This document shows, in pieces, positions 8,889-18,891 of a stretch of 64,000 nucleotides of DNA. This DNA comes from Rubrolithibacter sp043763625 (GTDB taxonomy: Bacteria > Bacteroidota > Bacteroidia > Sphingobacteriales > Sphingobacteriaceae): the NCBI GenBank assembly GCA_043763625.1, contig JAYULL010000182.1, positions 1 through 64,000 of the forward strand, written 5' to 3'. Within the stretch, counting starts at the first letter, position 1, and the number at the start of each line of letters is the position of its first letter. The translations under genes were made by a program, and so were the position numbers. The notes beneath the pieces were generated by a model. It saw nothing but the letters and a program-made list of their open reading frames with translations, searched no databases and was not told the origin of the DNA.

Positions 8889-10184
8889 ATGAAGTATTTA
8901 CCAATAGATAAAAAATTATTCGTCAACAATAGATATAACTTTTGTAAAACTCTGAAGGTTAATTCTGTAGCAATTTTCAATGCGAACGATGAATGTTTGA
9001 GAAGCGGTGATCAAACCTTCCCTTTTAAACAAAATGCTGATTTGTTTTATTTATCCGGCATTGTCCAAGAACAAACAATTTTGCTGCTCTTCCCGGATTG
9101 TCCTAATCCTGCCTACAGAGAAGTACTTTTTTTAAGACAAACCAACGAACACATAGCCGTGTGGGAAGGTCATAAGTACACAAAAGAAGAAGCCGCAATA
9201 GCATCAGGAATCGAGAAAGTATATTGGCTGGCGGAATTTTGGAACATTTTAAACTCGGTGATTAATTACTCCGATTGCATCTATATTAACACCAACGAAA
9301 ATGACAGATTTAGCACGGAAGTGCCCTACCGGGATTTAAGGTTTCTCGAGGATTTAAAAAGACGTTTTCCCTTACATCATTATAAACGATCTGCTCCTAT
9401 TATGAGGGATCTGCGAGCGGTAAAATCTGAAGTAGAAATAGAATTAACTAAGATAGCATGTACTATAACCCGGGATGCTTTTTTAAGAGTATTAAAGTTT
9501 GTTAAACCCGGAGATAAGGAATATGAAATTGAAGCAGAAATAATTCATGAATTTATCAGACAAGGAGCCACCGGGCATGCATACAATCCGATAATTGCTT
9601 CAGGTAAAAATGCTTGTATTCTCCATTATAACGATAACAATCGAGTTTGCCGTTCCGGAGATGTTATTCTTTTTGATTTTGGGGCAGAATATGCAAACTA
9701 TAATGCTGATTTAAGTCGCTCTATCCCGGCAAACGGTAAGTTTACAAAACGCCAGAAAGATGTTTATAAAGCTGTTTTGCGAGTATTGAATGCAGCAAAG
9801 CAAATGCTGGTTGCGGGGACGATATGGAATGAATACCAAACAGAAGCAGGCAAAATAATGGAGAGCGAATTGATAGGATTAGGTTTACTGGATAGACATG
9901 ACGCAGCAAAGCAAAATCCGGCAACACCGCTTTATAAAAAGTATTTTATGCATGGCACCTCACATCATTTAGGGTTAGATGTTCATGATTTTGCAAGTCG
10001 TTATAAACCATTTGAGGTTGGTAATATTTTAACCTGCGAACCCGGTATTTATATAAAAGAAGAAGGGTTAGGAATACGGTTAGAGAACAACGTACTAATA
10101 ACCGATAAAGGTCATATCGATCTAATGGCAAATATACCGATCGAAGCAGAAGAGATTGAAGAACTGATGAACAGCTCTTTATAA
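8889..10184 (+). CDS. pepP: Aminopeptidase P family metallopeptidase (M24B)
   Basis: It removes N-terminal residues from peptides with proline in position 2, in the cytoplasm, using two metal ions. The 431-residue protein has an AMP_N domain (residues ~1-170) and a pita-bread M24 domain. Metal ligands are visible in order: Asp in ILFDFGAEYANYNADLSRS, His in HGTSHHLGLDVHD near residue 354, Glu in LTCEPGIYI and Glu in IRLENNVLI. The start ATG is followed by KYLPIDKKLFVNNR, typical for the Bacteroidota group. It is divergent from the ompA-type gene and stands alone. Confidence 0.93.
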   Translation: MKYLPIDKKLFVNNRYNFCKTLKVNSVAIFNANDECLRSGDQTFPFKQNADLFYLSGIVQEQTILLLFPDCPNPAYREVLFLRQTNEHIAVWEGHKYTKEEAAIASGIEKVYWLAEFWNILNSVINYSDCIYINTNENDRFSTEVPYRDLRFLEDLKRRFPLHHYKRSAPIMRDLRAVKSEVEIELTKIACTITRDAFLRVLKFVKPGDKEYEIEAEIIHEFIRQGATGHAYNPIIASGKNACILHYNDNNRVCRSGDVILFDFGAEYANYNADLSRSIPANGKFTKRQKDVYKAVLRVLNAAKQMLVAGTIWNEYQTEAGKIMESELIGLGLLDRHDAAKQNPATPLYKKYFMHGTSHHLGLDVHDFASRYKPFEVGNILTCEPGIYIKEEGLGIRLENNVLITDKGHIDLMANIPIEAEEIEELMNSSL

Positions 10185-10254
10185 GTTATCTTCATTATAA
10201 CCTCATGTACTGTTTCAACAAATCTATCTCCCGTATCATGCCTTTTATAATTTG

Positions 10255-10262
10255 TACTTTTG
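10255..10262 (+). promoter_or_regulatory. -7 element for the second ABC exporter
   Basis: TACTTTTG is an exact TAnnTTTG match, ending 15 bases before ATG 10278. A TTG start at 10260 would lie inside this element, so it is rejected as the translation start. Confidence 0.55.
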
Positions 10263-10277
10263 CCGGAACATACTTTA

Positions 10278-12095
10278 ATGAAGACTTACTTTCGCCTGTT
10301 ATCTTTCGCAAAGCCGATTGAGAAATTTGCAATTCCCTACATACTTTGCACTCTGCTTGCTGTTATTTTTAATACGTTAAACTTTACTCTTTTAGTACCT
10401 CTTTTAAACACCTTATTCCACACGGGTAAAACCGGAGTTATACATCATAAGCCGGATAAATGGTATGATATCATCGACTTTTTTAATTACTACGCCCAAG
10501 AGTTTAACCGGAGTATGGGTATTTACGGTGCATTAAAGTTTATTTGCGTTGCAATCGTTATTTCAGTTCTATTGAGCAACGTTTTCAAGTATATATCAAA
10601 ACGAATTATCGAGAACTTACGAATACATACTTTAGCAAACTTCCGAAAAGCTGTATTTAACAATGTGATGGACATGCATCTCGGTTTTTTCAGCAATGAG
10701 AGAAAGGGAGAAATCATTTCGAAGATTGCGTCAGATGTTCAAGTAGTACAATATTCGGTAACCGGCACTCTTCAAGTTGTATTTTCCGAACCGCTCCAAC
10801 TGATCGCTTATTTGATCATGCTTTTTGCGATATCGGTTAAACTTACTTTATTCTCCATGTGCGTTATTCCTATATCGGCTTTTTTTATCGGTCGGCTAGT
10901 TAAGAACTTGAAACAAAAAGCTAAAAGCTCACAAGCTTCTTATGCCACCATGATTAGCTACCTGGACGAAGCTTTAACAGGAGTAAAAATCATAAAAGCT
11001 TTCAACGCAACCTTTGCAATTAAAGAAAAGTTTAACAACGAGAATAAACGTTATTCCGGAATCGCGAAATCTGTAGCGCGAAAACAGCAGCTGGCAGGCC
11101 CTATCTCTGAGTTTTTAGGGGTTTTAATGGTGGCAATTATTTTGTTATACGGTGGCAGATTAGTAATTAACGGAGATAAAGAGTTAACAGCGGCCGCTTT
11201 CATTACCTACATAGCCATTTTTTCGCAGGTAATGCGTCCGGCTAAAGCACTTACAGATTCGTTCAGTAACATTCACTCGGGCATTGCTGCGGGCGAGAGA
11301 GTTTTGGAATTAATCGATAGAAAACCGGCGATTATTGATACTCCCGATGCCATATCAGTCAACGGATTTAATCACAGTATTACACTAACTGATATTACTT
11401 TTTCTTACGCTGATAAAGTAATTTTGGATAAGCTTTCGCTTACGATTCCTCGAGGTAAAACTATTGCTTTGGTCGGCCCTTCCGGAGGGGGAAAATCTAC
11501 GTTGATGGATTTAATCCTACGATTTATCGAACCGGAAAACGGATCAGTAAAATTTGATGAAACAGATATAAGGGATATTAAAACAGATTCGCTACGCTCG
11601 CAAATCGGCTTTGTAAATCAAGAGTCGGTTTTGTTTAACGACACCATTTTTAACAACATTGCTTTCGGCAAACCGGGAGCAACAGATCAAGAAGTTGAAA
11701 CCGCAGCCAAAATTGCTAATGCTCACAGCTTTATTCTAGAAACTGAAAACGGCTATCATACCAATATCGGCGACAGAGGGATGAAGCTTTCAGGCGGCCA
11801 AAAACAAAGGATTAACATAGCTAGAGCGGTGTTAAAAAATCCCCCGATTATGCTCTTGGACGAAGCGACTTCAGCCTTAGATACAGAATCAGAAAAGCTG
11901 GTGCAGGACGCTTTAAATAATTTGATGAGAAATCGAACGTCGCTCGTAATTGCTCATCGCTTAAGCACTATTCGTAATGCAGACACTATCGTAATATTAA
12001 ACGAAGGGAGAATAGTGGAAAAAGGAACTCATGCAGAGTTGATTGACTTGGGAGGACTTTACAATAAGTTGATCACAATGCAGCATTTTAGTTAG
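10278..12095 (+). CDS. ABC exporter, MsbA-like
   Basis: A 605-residue half-transporter with an N-terminal membrane domain of six segments and a C-terminal ATPase. Motifs: Walker A GPSGGGKSTLMDL, Q-loop GFVNQESVLFND, signature LSGGQKQRINIARAVL, Walker B IMLLDEATSALDTES, H-loop VIAHRLSTIRNAD. The fold is that of MsbA and related lipid or drug flippases. Similarity to MsbA suggests lipid A or another envelope substrate, but this is an inference. ATG 10278 is preferred because the earlier TTG sits inside the promoter element. It is distinct from the exporter at 468. Confidence 0.92.
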   Translation: MKTYFRLLSFAKPIEKFAIPYILCTLLAVIFNTLNFTLLVPLLNTLFHTGKTGVIHHKPDKWYDIIDFFNYYAQEFNRSMGIYGALKFICVAIVISVLLSNVFKYISKRIIENLRIHTLANFRKAVFNNVMDMHLGFFSNERKGEIISKIASDVQVVQYSVTGTLQVVFSEPLQLIAYLIMLFAISVKLTLFSMCVIPISAFFIGRLVKNLKQKAKSSQASYATMISYLDEALTGVKIIKAFNATFAIKEKFNNENKRYSGIAKSVARKQQLAGPISEFLGVLMVAIILLYGGRLVINGDKELTAAAFITYIAIFSQVMRPAKALTDSFSNIHSGIAAGERVLELIDRKPAIIDTPDAISVNGFNHSITLTDITFSYADKVILDKLSLTIPRGKTIALVGPSGGGKSTLMDLILRFIEPENGSVKFDETDIRDIKTDSLRSQIGFVNQESVLFNDTIFNNIAFGKPGATDQEVETAAKIANAHSFILETENGYHTNIGDRGMKLSGGQKQRINIARAVLKNPPIMLLDEATSALDTESEKLVQDALNNLMRNRTSLVIAHRLSTIRNADTIVILNEGRIVEKGTHAELIDLGGLYNKLITMQHFS

Positions 12096-12143
12096 AGGGC
12101 TTAAAACTTTTAATATCCTCTTTTCAGGCCCAAAAGCGGTATA

Positions 12144-12180
12144 AAAAAGCAAACCGGGTTAAATCCCGGTTCGCTTTTTA
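12144..12180. terminator. Bidirectional terminator between ABC exporter and glgC
   Basis: A stem AAAAAGC.AACCGGG / CCCGGTT.GCTTTTT, with one internal mismatch and a short AT loop, flanked by A and T runs on both sides. It serves the convergent ABC exporter (plus strand) and glgC (minus strand). Confidence 0.9.
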
Positions 12181-12197
12181 AATCTACTTTGTGATTT

Positions 12198-13460
12198 TTA
12201 AATCACTGTTCCGTTCGGCATAACCGCAGCTTTTTTAACCACCACAATTCCGTCCCGAACAGTATGTGTTTCATAATCGCCGTCAGGTAAATGAGTACCT
12301 CCGTTAATGCGAACGTCGCTTCCGATACGGCAGTTTTTATCTAATATCGCATTGCGTATGTAGCAGCGCTCCCCGACTCCCATGGTCGGCTCGCCACTTA
12401 ACCGTGCGGACTCTAATTGCTCCAACGTTTCGTAATAATCGCTACCCATCAGGTAACTGCAAACTATTGTGGTTCCTTTTCCAACACGTGTACGAATACC
12501 TATTACCGACCTTTCTATCCTGCTGGCATGTATAATACAACCGTCGGAAACTAGGGTTTTCTCGAGTGTTGTTCCGGAGATTTTTGAGGGCGGCAACATT
12601 CTGGGTCGTGAGTAAATGCTCCTCCGATCAAAAAGGTTAAAAAGAGGAATATCATCTGTTAAGCCGATGTTTGCGTCAAAAAAAGAAGGAATAGTACCGA
12701 TATCCGTCCAGTATCCGTCGTATTGATAACTGATTACTTTTCGGTTTCCGATAGCCAAAGGAATTGTTTCTTTACCGAAATCAGTATGGCTTTCGTTATT
12801 TAAAATATCAAATAGTACTTTTCGATTGAAGATGTAAATACCCATAGAAGCTTCGTAAAGTCTTCCTTGAGCTTTCATTTCCTGACTCACATCCGAAGCC
12901 CATTCCTCAATTCCGGTTTCCGGTTTTTCGATAAAGGCAGTAATGTTGTTTTCTTCATCCGACTTCATTATCCCGAAAGCAGACGCTTCCTTTGCAGTTA
13001 CCGGGATGGTAGCCACAGTAATGTCCGCCTTTTTTTCTTCGTGATTTCGGATCATATCCTCGAAATCCATTTGGTAAAGCTGGTCTCCCGAAAGGATAAG
13101 AACGTACTCAAAGTCGAAAGGATTAATATGGCCTAAACTGCGGCGCACTGCATCAGCCGTACCTTGAAACCAGGTGGTATTGTGGGGCGTTTGTTCTGCT
13201 GCAAGAATATCAACAAAAGCATCGCTGAAAATACTGAAATGATAAGTATTCTTTATGTGCTTATTTAAGGAGGCGGAGTTGAACTGCGTTAACACAAACA
13301 TTCGTTCGATACCTGAGTGCAAGCAGTTTGAAATCGGAATATCCACTAAACGATACTTCCCTGCTATCGGCACCGCAGGTTTACTGCGAGTTGCCGTTAA
13401 TGGATGAAGCCGGCTGCCTTGCCCGCCTCCCAGAATTATTGAAATTGCCTTTGAACTCAT
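12198..13460 (-). CDS. glgC: Glucose-1-phosphate adenylyltransferase
   Basis: It makes ADP-glucose from glucose-1-phosphate and ATP, the committed step of bacterial glycogen synthesis. The length (420 aa) is typical. The nucleotidyltransferase signature GGGQGSRLHPLTATRSKPAV is at residues ~11-30, followed by KYRLVDIPISNC. The catalytic Asp region is ILSGDQLYQMDFEDM. The C-terminal left-handed beta-helix includes GERCYIRNAILDKNCRIGSD. It begins one base after the glgA stop, so the two genes of the pathway are cotranscribed. Confidence 0.97.
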   Translation of the reverse strand: MSSKAISIILGGGQGSRLHPLTATRSKPAVPIAGKYRLVDIPISNCLHSGIERMFVLTQFNSASLNKHIKNTYHFSIFSDAFVDILAAEQTPHNTTWFQGTADAVRRSLGHINPFDFEYVLILSGDQLYQMDFEDMIRNHEEKKADITVATIPVTAKEASAFGIMKSDEENNITAFIEKPETGIEEWASDVSQEMKAQGRLYEASMGIYIFNRKVLFDILNNESHTDFGKETIPLAIGNRKVISYQYDGYWTDIGTIPSFFDANIGLTDDIPLFNLFDRRSIYSRPRMLPPSKISGTTLEKTLVSDGCIIHASRIERSVIGIRTRVGKGTTIVCSYLMGSDYYETLEQLESARLSGEPTMGVGERCYIRNAILDKNCRIGSDVRINGGTHLPDGDYETHTVRDGIVVVKKAAVMPNGTVI

Positions 13461-13461
13461 T

Positions 13462-14880
13462 TCAGGAAATTAAACTTTTATAAAGATTTATATATTGATT
13501 AGCTGATTTATCCCACGAAAAATCAAGAGCCATAATTTGCTTTCGTAACAACTGTACCTGTCCGGTGTTTTCGAATAGATCAATTGCTCGTTCCAAAGCT
13601 CGGGAAGCACTTTCGGCCGTAGGGTTTTCAAATCTTATACCGTAGCCGTTTTCTGTGTCTATATCGGTTACGGTATCTCTTAATCCGCCTGTACTTCTAA
13701 CCACCGGAATTGTTCCGTAGCGCAAGGAGTATAGCTGATTTAACCCGCAGGGCTCTACTCTCGAAGGCATTAGTAGAAAATCGGAGCCGGCGTAAATGCG
13801 GTGCGCCAATTCTTCGTTATAACCGATTTCGACCCGGCAGCTTTTTTTAAATTTAATTTGCAAGGCTAAAAGTTGTTCTTCAACTTCCGGCTCGCCGGAG
13901 CCTAAAATCAAAAAGCTTGCTTTTCCTTTATAAAGGGTTAATATATTAGCAATTATTTCGGGAAGCAAATCAGCACCTTTTTCGCCAACCAACCTTCCTA
14001 TAAAAGAAATCAAAGGTTTGGTGACAGATAAGCCGAATTCTTTGCCCAACCAACGTTTATTTTCTTGTTTGCCTTTCTTTTGGCTACGGGTTCCGTAGTT
14101 ACTTACAAGCATCTTATCAGTTTCCGGATTCCAAACGTCGCTGTCTATTCCGTTTATTATTCCCGTGCCTTTAGCGGCCTCCATTTGAAAGAGCCACTCC
14201 AATCCGTTTGAATTAACCGAGAGTTCTTGAAGATAATTGGGAGAAACGGTGGTGAATGCATGACAACATTTTACTGCCACAGCCAACGGATTTATAACAT
14301 TGTTCCAATCCAATAAACCTGTTTTCCATGGGTCAACATCCGGTAAGTAGAAAAATTTGTCCCAACCGAACCAGCCTTGATACTGTCCGTTATGGATAGT
14401 GAGAACTGTGGGAATGTTTTTTAAATTTTTATATAGACTTGAATGATAAACCAAAAACGGAATTAATCCGGTGTGATGATCATGGCAATGAATTATGTCC
14501 GGGAACTCGTTAAGTTGAACTATCCAATCCAAGAACGCTAATTGAAAAGCAACAAATTGCTCTGTTTCGTCGGCGTAAGAGTACACCTCAACACGATCAA
14601 GCAAATGCGGAATGCGGATTAAAAATAAGGGGAAGCCAAGTTTATCCTTACTTTCTTTTAAAACTTCGTACTTATACTCTTGCCCGCCTAGGCTAACAAC
14701 TGCTTTGTGTACAACTTGAAACGTATTTTGCTCTGTAAATTTCTTTTGATAATACGGCATAACAACCGAAGCTTGAATGCCTAAGGCATTTTGGTATTTC
14801 GGAAGAGAACCTACAACGTCGCCTAATCCGCCGACTTTTGCTACCGGATAGCATTCGGCACTTAGGTGGATAATTTTCAT
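13462..14880 (-). CDS. glgA: Glycogen synthase (ADP-glucose type, GT5)
   Basis: It transfers glucose from ADP-glucose to the end of an alpha-1,4-glucan. The 472-residue GT-B enzyme starts with the ADP-glucose-binding motif KVGGLGDVVGSLPK (residues ~16-29). The C-terminal half carries the catalytic E-X7-E region in SRVEPCGLNQLYSLRYG, followed by STGGLRDTV. The region just upstream (14881-14958) shows no strong promoter, so it may be read from polA upstream. Its stop is one base from the glgC start. Confidence 0.96.
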   Translation of the reverse strand: MKIIHLSAECYPVAKVGGLGDVVGSLPKYQNALGIQASVVMPYYQKKFTEQNTFQVVHKAVVSLGGQEYKYEVLKESKDKLGFPLFLIRIPHLLDRVEVYSYADETEQFVAFQLAFLDWIVQLNEFPDIIHCHDHHTGLIPFLVYHSSLYKNLKNIPTVLTIHNGQYQGWFGWDKFFYLPDVDPWKTGLLDWNNVINPLAVAVKCCHAFTTVSPNYLQELSVNSNGLEWLFQMEAAKGTGIINGIDSDVWNPETDKMLVSNYGTRSQKKGKQENKRWLGKEFGLSVTKPLISFIGRLVGEKGADLLPEIIANILTLYKGKASFLILGSGEPEVEEQLLALQIKFKKSCRVEIGYNEELAHRIYAGSDFLLMPSRVEPCGLNQLYSLRYGTIPVVRSTGGLRDTVTDIDTENGYGIRFENPTAESASRALERAIDLFENTGQVQLLRKQIMALDFSWDKSANQYINLYKSLIS

Positions 14881-14958
14881 TTATAAACAGATTTAATGTT
14901 TAAAACTAACTAAACGATTGATAAAAAACTTACTTTTTATTTAATGTTTTTTTTAAGA

Positions 14959-17757
14959 TTAATGTGCTTCAAGCCAGTTATTACCCTCTCCGACTTCTAC
15001 CACAATAGGCACTTCCGTTTTAATGGCATGTTTCATCCGGTTTTCGATTATGGCTTTAATCGGTTCTACTTCAGTTTTCGGCACATCGAACACCAATTCA
15101 TCGTGTACTTGCATTGTCATCTTCCCCATTAATCCGCTTTCCTTCAGATCACGGTGAATATTAATCATAGCAATTTTAATCAGATCGGCTGCCGAACCTT
15201 GAATAGGAGCGTTTATAGCATTGCGCTCTGCAAATCCACGAACGGTAGCGTTAGCAGAATTAATATCGCGTAAATATCTCCGACGACCCATAAGTGTTTG
15301 CACGTAACCGTTTTCTCGAGCAAAGTTCATCGTATCGCTCATATACTGTTTAATTCCCGAATATTGATTGAAGTATTGTTCTATAATTTCAGCGGCTTCT
15401 TTACGCGGGATTCCTAAACTTTGCGATAAGCCGAAAGCAGACTGTCCGTAAATAATCCCGAAATTTACTGCTTTTGCATTCCGGCGCTTTGTTGAATCTA
15501 CTTCTTCTAATGCTACACCGTAAACCTTGGCAGCCGTTGCAGTATGAATATCTAAGCCCTTTAAAAAAGCATCCATCATCGCTTCGTCTTTACTGATTTC
15601 GGCAATTAGCCGCAATTCTATCTGTGAATAATCCGCCGAAAGAATAACATGATCATCATCGCGAGGAATAAAAGCTTTTCGAACCTCTCGACCCCGCTCT
15701 GTTTTTATAGGTATGTTCTGCAGATTCGGATTATTAGAACTTAACCTTCCCGTTGCTGCCACCGCCTGATTGTACGATGTATGAACACGGCCGGTTTTAG
15801 GGTTTATCATCAGCGGCAGAGCATCTACATAGGTGGACTTCAGCTTTTGCATCTGCCGGAAATCCAAAATGTCTTTAACAATATCACTCTTATGTGCTAA
15901 GGCTGAGAGCACATCCTCGCCTGTTTGATACTGCCCTGTTTTTGTCTTTTTCGCTTTCGGATCTAACTGAAGTTTTTCGAAAAGCACTTCGCCCAGCTGT
16001 TTCGGGGAAGAAATATTAAAGCGCACTCCGGCTTTTTGATAAATGGTTTTTTCGAGCTGAACAATTTCGGTTTGAAGCTGCCAGGAGTAGTTCTCCAGAG
16101 TAGTTCTGTCAATTCTGACACCTTCCCGCTCTACATCTGCCAGTACATAAATCAGTGGGTTTTCTACTTCGCTTGCCAACTTATAGCCGTTATAGGATTT
16201 TAGCAGCGGTTCAAAAACTTCTTTTAATTGCAAGGTAATATCAGCATCTTCTGCCGCGTACTCTTTGATTCTTTCTATTTCAACATCACGCATCGTCCCT
16301 TGATTTTTGCCTTTAGCTCCTATTAATGAAGTTATCGAAACCGGAGTATAGCCCAAATAGTTTTCGGCAAGTACGTCCATGTTGTGGCGAGTGTCGGGGT
16401 CTATCAGGTAATGAGCAAGCATGGTGTCAAACAATTCACCCTTTACTTCAACCCCGCACCATCTTAACATCAAAATATCGTATTTTAAATTCTGCCCGAT
16501 TTTCGCGATAGCTTCATTCTCAAACAAAGGCTGAAATTCCTTTACAATATCGTTGCATTCGTTTTTCTCAACGGGCATAGGCACGTACCAGCCTTTGCCT
16601 TTCTCGATCGAAAAAGAGAGACCTACCAATTCTGAATTATTGGCATCGGTTCCGGTAGTTTCGGTATCGAAACAAAAAGAAGTTTGCCTGGAAAGAATTT
16701 CTATCAGCTCCTTGCGCTTTTCCGGCGTATCAACTAAAAAATATTCATGCGGGGTATTTTCGATATTCTTAGCTGCCTTTTCAACCTCAACCGTTACAGT
16801 TTGCTCAACTACAACTTGTTTGGCATCGGGGTTCCCGAATAAATCGGTTTGATAGCCTGCGGTTGATTTTACTTCTAAAACACTAAACTCTTCGCCAAAA
16901 ACCCGGCGTCCTAAAGTCCGAAACTCTAATTCGGCAAAAAGAGGTTCTAAAGCTTCGCGATTAGGGGCGCAGAGACAGAGTGCTTCTTCATCAAACTCTA
17001 CGGGTACGTTTAGTATAATCGTGGCAAGTTTCTTTGAAATTAAACCCTGCTCGGCGAAATTTTCTACGTTCTCTTTCATTTTGCCTTTAAGCTCCCCGCT
17101 GTTGGCAATTACATTCTCGACCGAGCCGTATTGTTTAATTAAGCTTTTCGCAGTTTTTTCTCCAATGCCGGGGATGCCGGGAATGTTATCAACCGCATCG
17201 CCCCACATGCCTAAAATGTCTATCACTTGCTCTACTTTTTCAACTTCCCACTTTGCTAAAACCTCAGGAATCCCTAAAATTTCCATCTCATTTCCCATTC
17301 GGGCCGGTTTATAAATGAAAATGTTTTCTGAAACAAGCTGAGCAAAATCTTTATCGGGAGTCATGCAATACACCCGGTATCCCTCTTGTTCGGCTTTTTT
17401 TGCAAGCGTTCCGATTATATCGTCGGCTTCATAACCGTCTTTCGTGATAACAGGAATATTAAACCCTTCTATCAGTCGCTTAACGTAAGGCAGAGCAATA
17501 GACAAATCTTCGGGCATTGCTTCGCGATGCGCTTTATATGCGGTAAAATCGGTATGTCTTTCAGTTGGCGCTTCGGTATCAAAAACTACGGCAATGTGTG
17601 TAGGCTTTTCTTTCTTTAAAATATCAAGCAATGTATTGGTAAAACCCATCACAGCCGAAGTATTCATGCCGGTGGATGTAAAACGGGGGTTTTTGCTTAA
17701 AGCAAAATGCGCACGATAAATAAGCGCCATCCCGTCTAATAAAAATAATTTCTTCAT
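14959..17757 (-). CDS. polA: DNA polymerase I
   Basis: A 932-residue polymerase with three domains. The 5'-3' flap nuclease (residues ~1-290) has LDGMALIYRAHFAL and the helix-hairpin-helix IPGIPGIGEKTA. The 3'-5' exonuclease (~350-530) keeps its DxE in CFDTETTGTDANN near residue 364 and YAAEDADIT, so proofreading looks intact. The polymerase domain has LSADYSQIELRLIAEIS (motif A), RRNAKAVNFGIIYGQSAFG (motif B) and MQVHDELVFDVP (motif C). It fills gaps in repair and removes RNA primers. A minus-strand promoter lies 32 bases upstream. Confidence 0.98.
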   Translation of the reverse strand: MKKLFLLDGMALIYRAHFALSKNPRFTSTGMNTSAVMGFTNTLLDILKKEKPTHIAVVFDTEAPTERHTDFTAYKAHREAMPEDLSIALPYVKRLIEGFNIPVITKDGYEADDIIGTLAKKAEQEGYRVYCMTPDKDFAQLVSENIFIYKPARMGNEMEILGIPEVLAKWEVEKVEQVIDILGMWGDAVDNIPGIPGIGEKTAKSLIKQYGSVENVIANSGELKGKMKENVENFAEQGLISKKLATIILNVPVEFDEEALCLCAPNREALEPLFAELEFRTLGRRVFGEEFSVLEVKSTAGYQTDLFGNPDAKQVVVEQTVTVEVEKAAKNIENTPHEYFLVDTPEKRKELIEILSRQTSFCFDTETTGTDANNSELVGLSFSIEKGKGWYVPMPVEKNECNDIVKEFQPLFENEAIAKIGQNLKYDILMLRWCGVEVKGELFDTMLAHYLIDPDTRHNMDVLAENYLGYTPVSITSLIGAKGKNQGTMRDVEIERIKEYAAEDADITLQLKEVFEPLLKSYNGYKLASEVENPLIYVLADVEREGVRIDRTTLENYSWQLQTEIVQLEKTIYQKAGVRFNISSPKQLGEVLFEKLQLDPKAKKTKTGQYQTGEDVLSALAHKSDIVKDILDFRQMQKLKSTYVDALPLMINPKTGRVHTSYNQAVAATGRLSSNNPNLQNIPIKTERGREVRKAFIPRDDDHVILSADYSQIELRLIAEISKDEAMMDAFLKGLDIHTATAAKVYGVALEEVDSTKRRNAKAVNFGIIYGQSAFGLSQSLGIPRKEAAEIIEQYFNQYSGIKQYMSDTMNFARENGYVQTLMGRRRYLRDINSANATVRGFAERNAINAPIQGSAADLIKIAMINIHRDLKESGLMGKMTMQVHDELVFDVPKTEVEPIKAIIENRMKHAIKTEVPIVVEVGEGNNWLEAH

Positions 17758-17789
17758 TTATAATTGATAGGGGCTAAACCCGATTTTTT

Positions 17790-17818
17790 CAAAAATAACA
17801 ATACTTATATTATCACAA
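17790..17818 (-). promoter_or_regulatory. Bacteroidota promoter for polA
   Basis: On the minus strand TTG (17818-17816) is followed after 18 bases by TATTTTTG (17797-17790), an exact -7 element. The predicted leader to the polA ATG is about 30 bases. Confidence 0.55.
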
Positions 17819-17987
17819 GGCTAAGTGCGAAAAACATTTCGTTGATGGAATAATTGTTTTATTTATACACGTTTTTCATAAAACAACTCGACTGTCAGCT
17901 TAAAAAGTAGCAGTAAATGTCAAAATAGTTGTAGAAAGAAGATGCTTGGGCTCCTTAATTTGTATATTTAATACACCAATTATAACC

Positions 17988-18872
17988 ATGAACAGACGAG
18001 AACTTTTAAAGCACGGAGGCGCCGGAGCAGCGATGCTTGCCACGAGCCAATTTGCGGCATTGGAAGACTTATTTGCCTCTAACAGGCGTTGGTTCCGGAT
18101 AGGTGCCTGCGACTGGTCGATCGGGATGGACAGCAATGTTGAAGGAATGGAGTTAGGCCGAAAAATTGGGCTAGACGGCATTCAGATAAACATGGGCCAC
18201 GAAGCAGACGACTTAAAGTTAAGGCGGCCTGAAGTCCGACAGGCTTATAAAGATGCTGCAAAAAAGTTTGGAGTGCGCTTTTCGGGATTGGGGTTGGCCG
18301 AATTAAATAACGTTCCATATAAGTCCGACCCGCGTACCGAGCAATGGGTAAGCGACAGTATCGATGTGGCGAAGGCAATGGGAATAAAGGTTGTTTTGCT
18401 GGCATTTTTTCATAAAAATGATTTAAAAAATGATGCTGCCGGAACGCAAACCGTTATCGAACGATTAAAGAAAGTTGCCCCGAAGGCTGAAAAAGAAGGA
18501 ATAACCTTGGGAATAGAATCTTGGTTAAACGCCGAAGAGCATATGCATATTATTGATTCGGTTGCGTCTAAAAATGTTAAGGTGTATTACGATGTATGTA
18601 ACTCTGAAAAGATGGGTTACAATATTTACGAGGAAATAAGATGGCTGGGCAAGCAAAACCAAATTTGCGAGTTCCACATGAAAGAGAACGGGTACATTTT
18701 AGGAACCGGACGAATCGATTTTAAAAAAGTGCGATCAGCAATTGAAGACATTAACTACAATGGCTGGATGCAAATAGAAGGGGCAATTCCTGAAGGACAA
18801 CCGGTTTTTGAAAGTTATGTTAAAAACTTAAGCTATTTACGTCCGGTATTTCCTGAAACAAAACGCAGCTAA
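17988..18872 (+). CDS. Exported sugar phosphate isomerase/epimerase-like TIM barrel
   Basis: A 294-residue protein of the AP-endonuclease-2/xylose isomerase-like TIM-barrel superfamily. The N terminus NRRELLKHGGAGAAMLATSQ has a twin-arginine motif followed by a hydrophobic stretch, so export by Tat is likely; tatC is present at 59933. Barrel metal-site motifs include LGIESWLNAEEHMHII, VKVYYDVCNSEKMGYN and CEFHMKENG, then WMQIEGAIPEGQPV. I chose ATG 17988 over GTG/TTG codons farther upstream because it places the RR motif at residues 3-4. It is 19 bases upstream of a PVC-type cytochrome protein and probably works on the same sugar or polyol substrates; the exact reaction is unknown. Confidence 0.82.
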   Translation: MNRRELLKHGGAGAAMLATSQFAALEDLFASNRRWFRIGACDWSIGMDSNVEGMELGRKIGLDGIQINMGHEADDLKLRRPEVRQAYKDAAKKFGVRFSGLGLAELNNVPYKSDPRTEQWVSDSIDVAKAMGIKVVLLAFFHKNDLKNDAAGTQTVIERLKKVAPKAEKEGITLGIESWLNAEEHMHIIDSVASKNVKVYYDVCNSEKMGYNIYEEIRWLGKQNQICEFHMKENGYILGTGRIDFKKVRSAIEDINYNGWMQIEGAIPEGQPVFESYVKNLSYLRPVFPETKRS

Positions 18873-18891
18873 TTTAATCTTCCGATAAAAA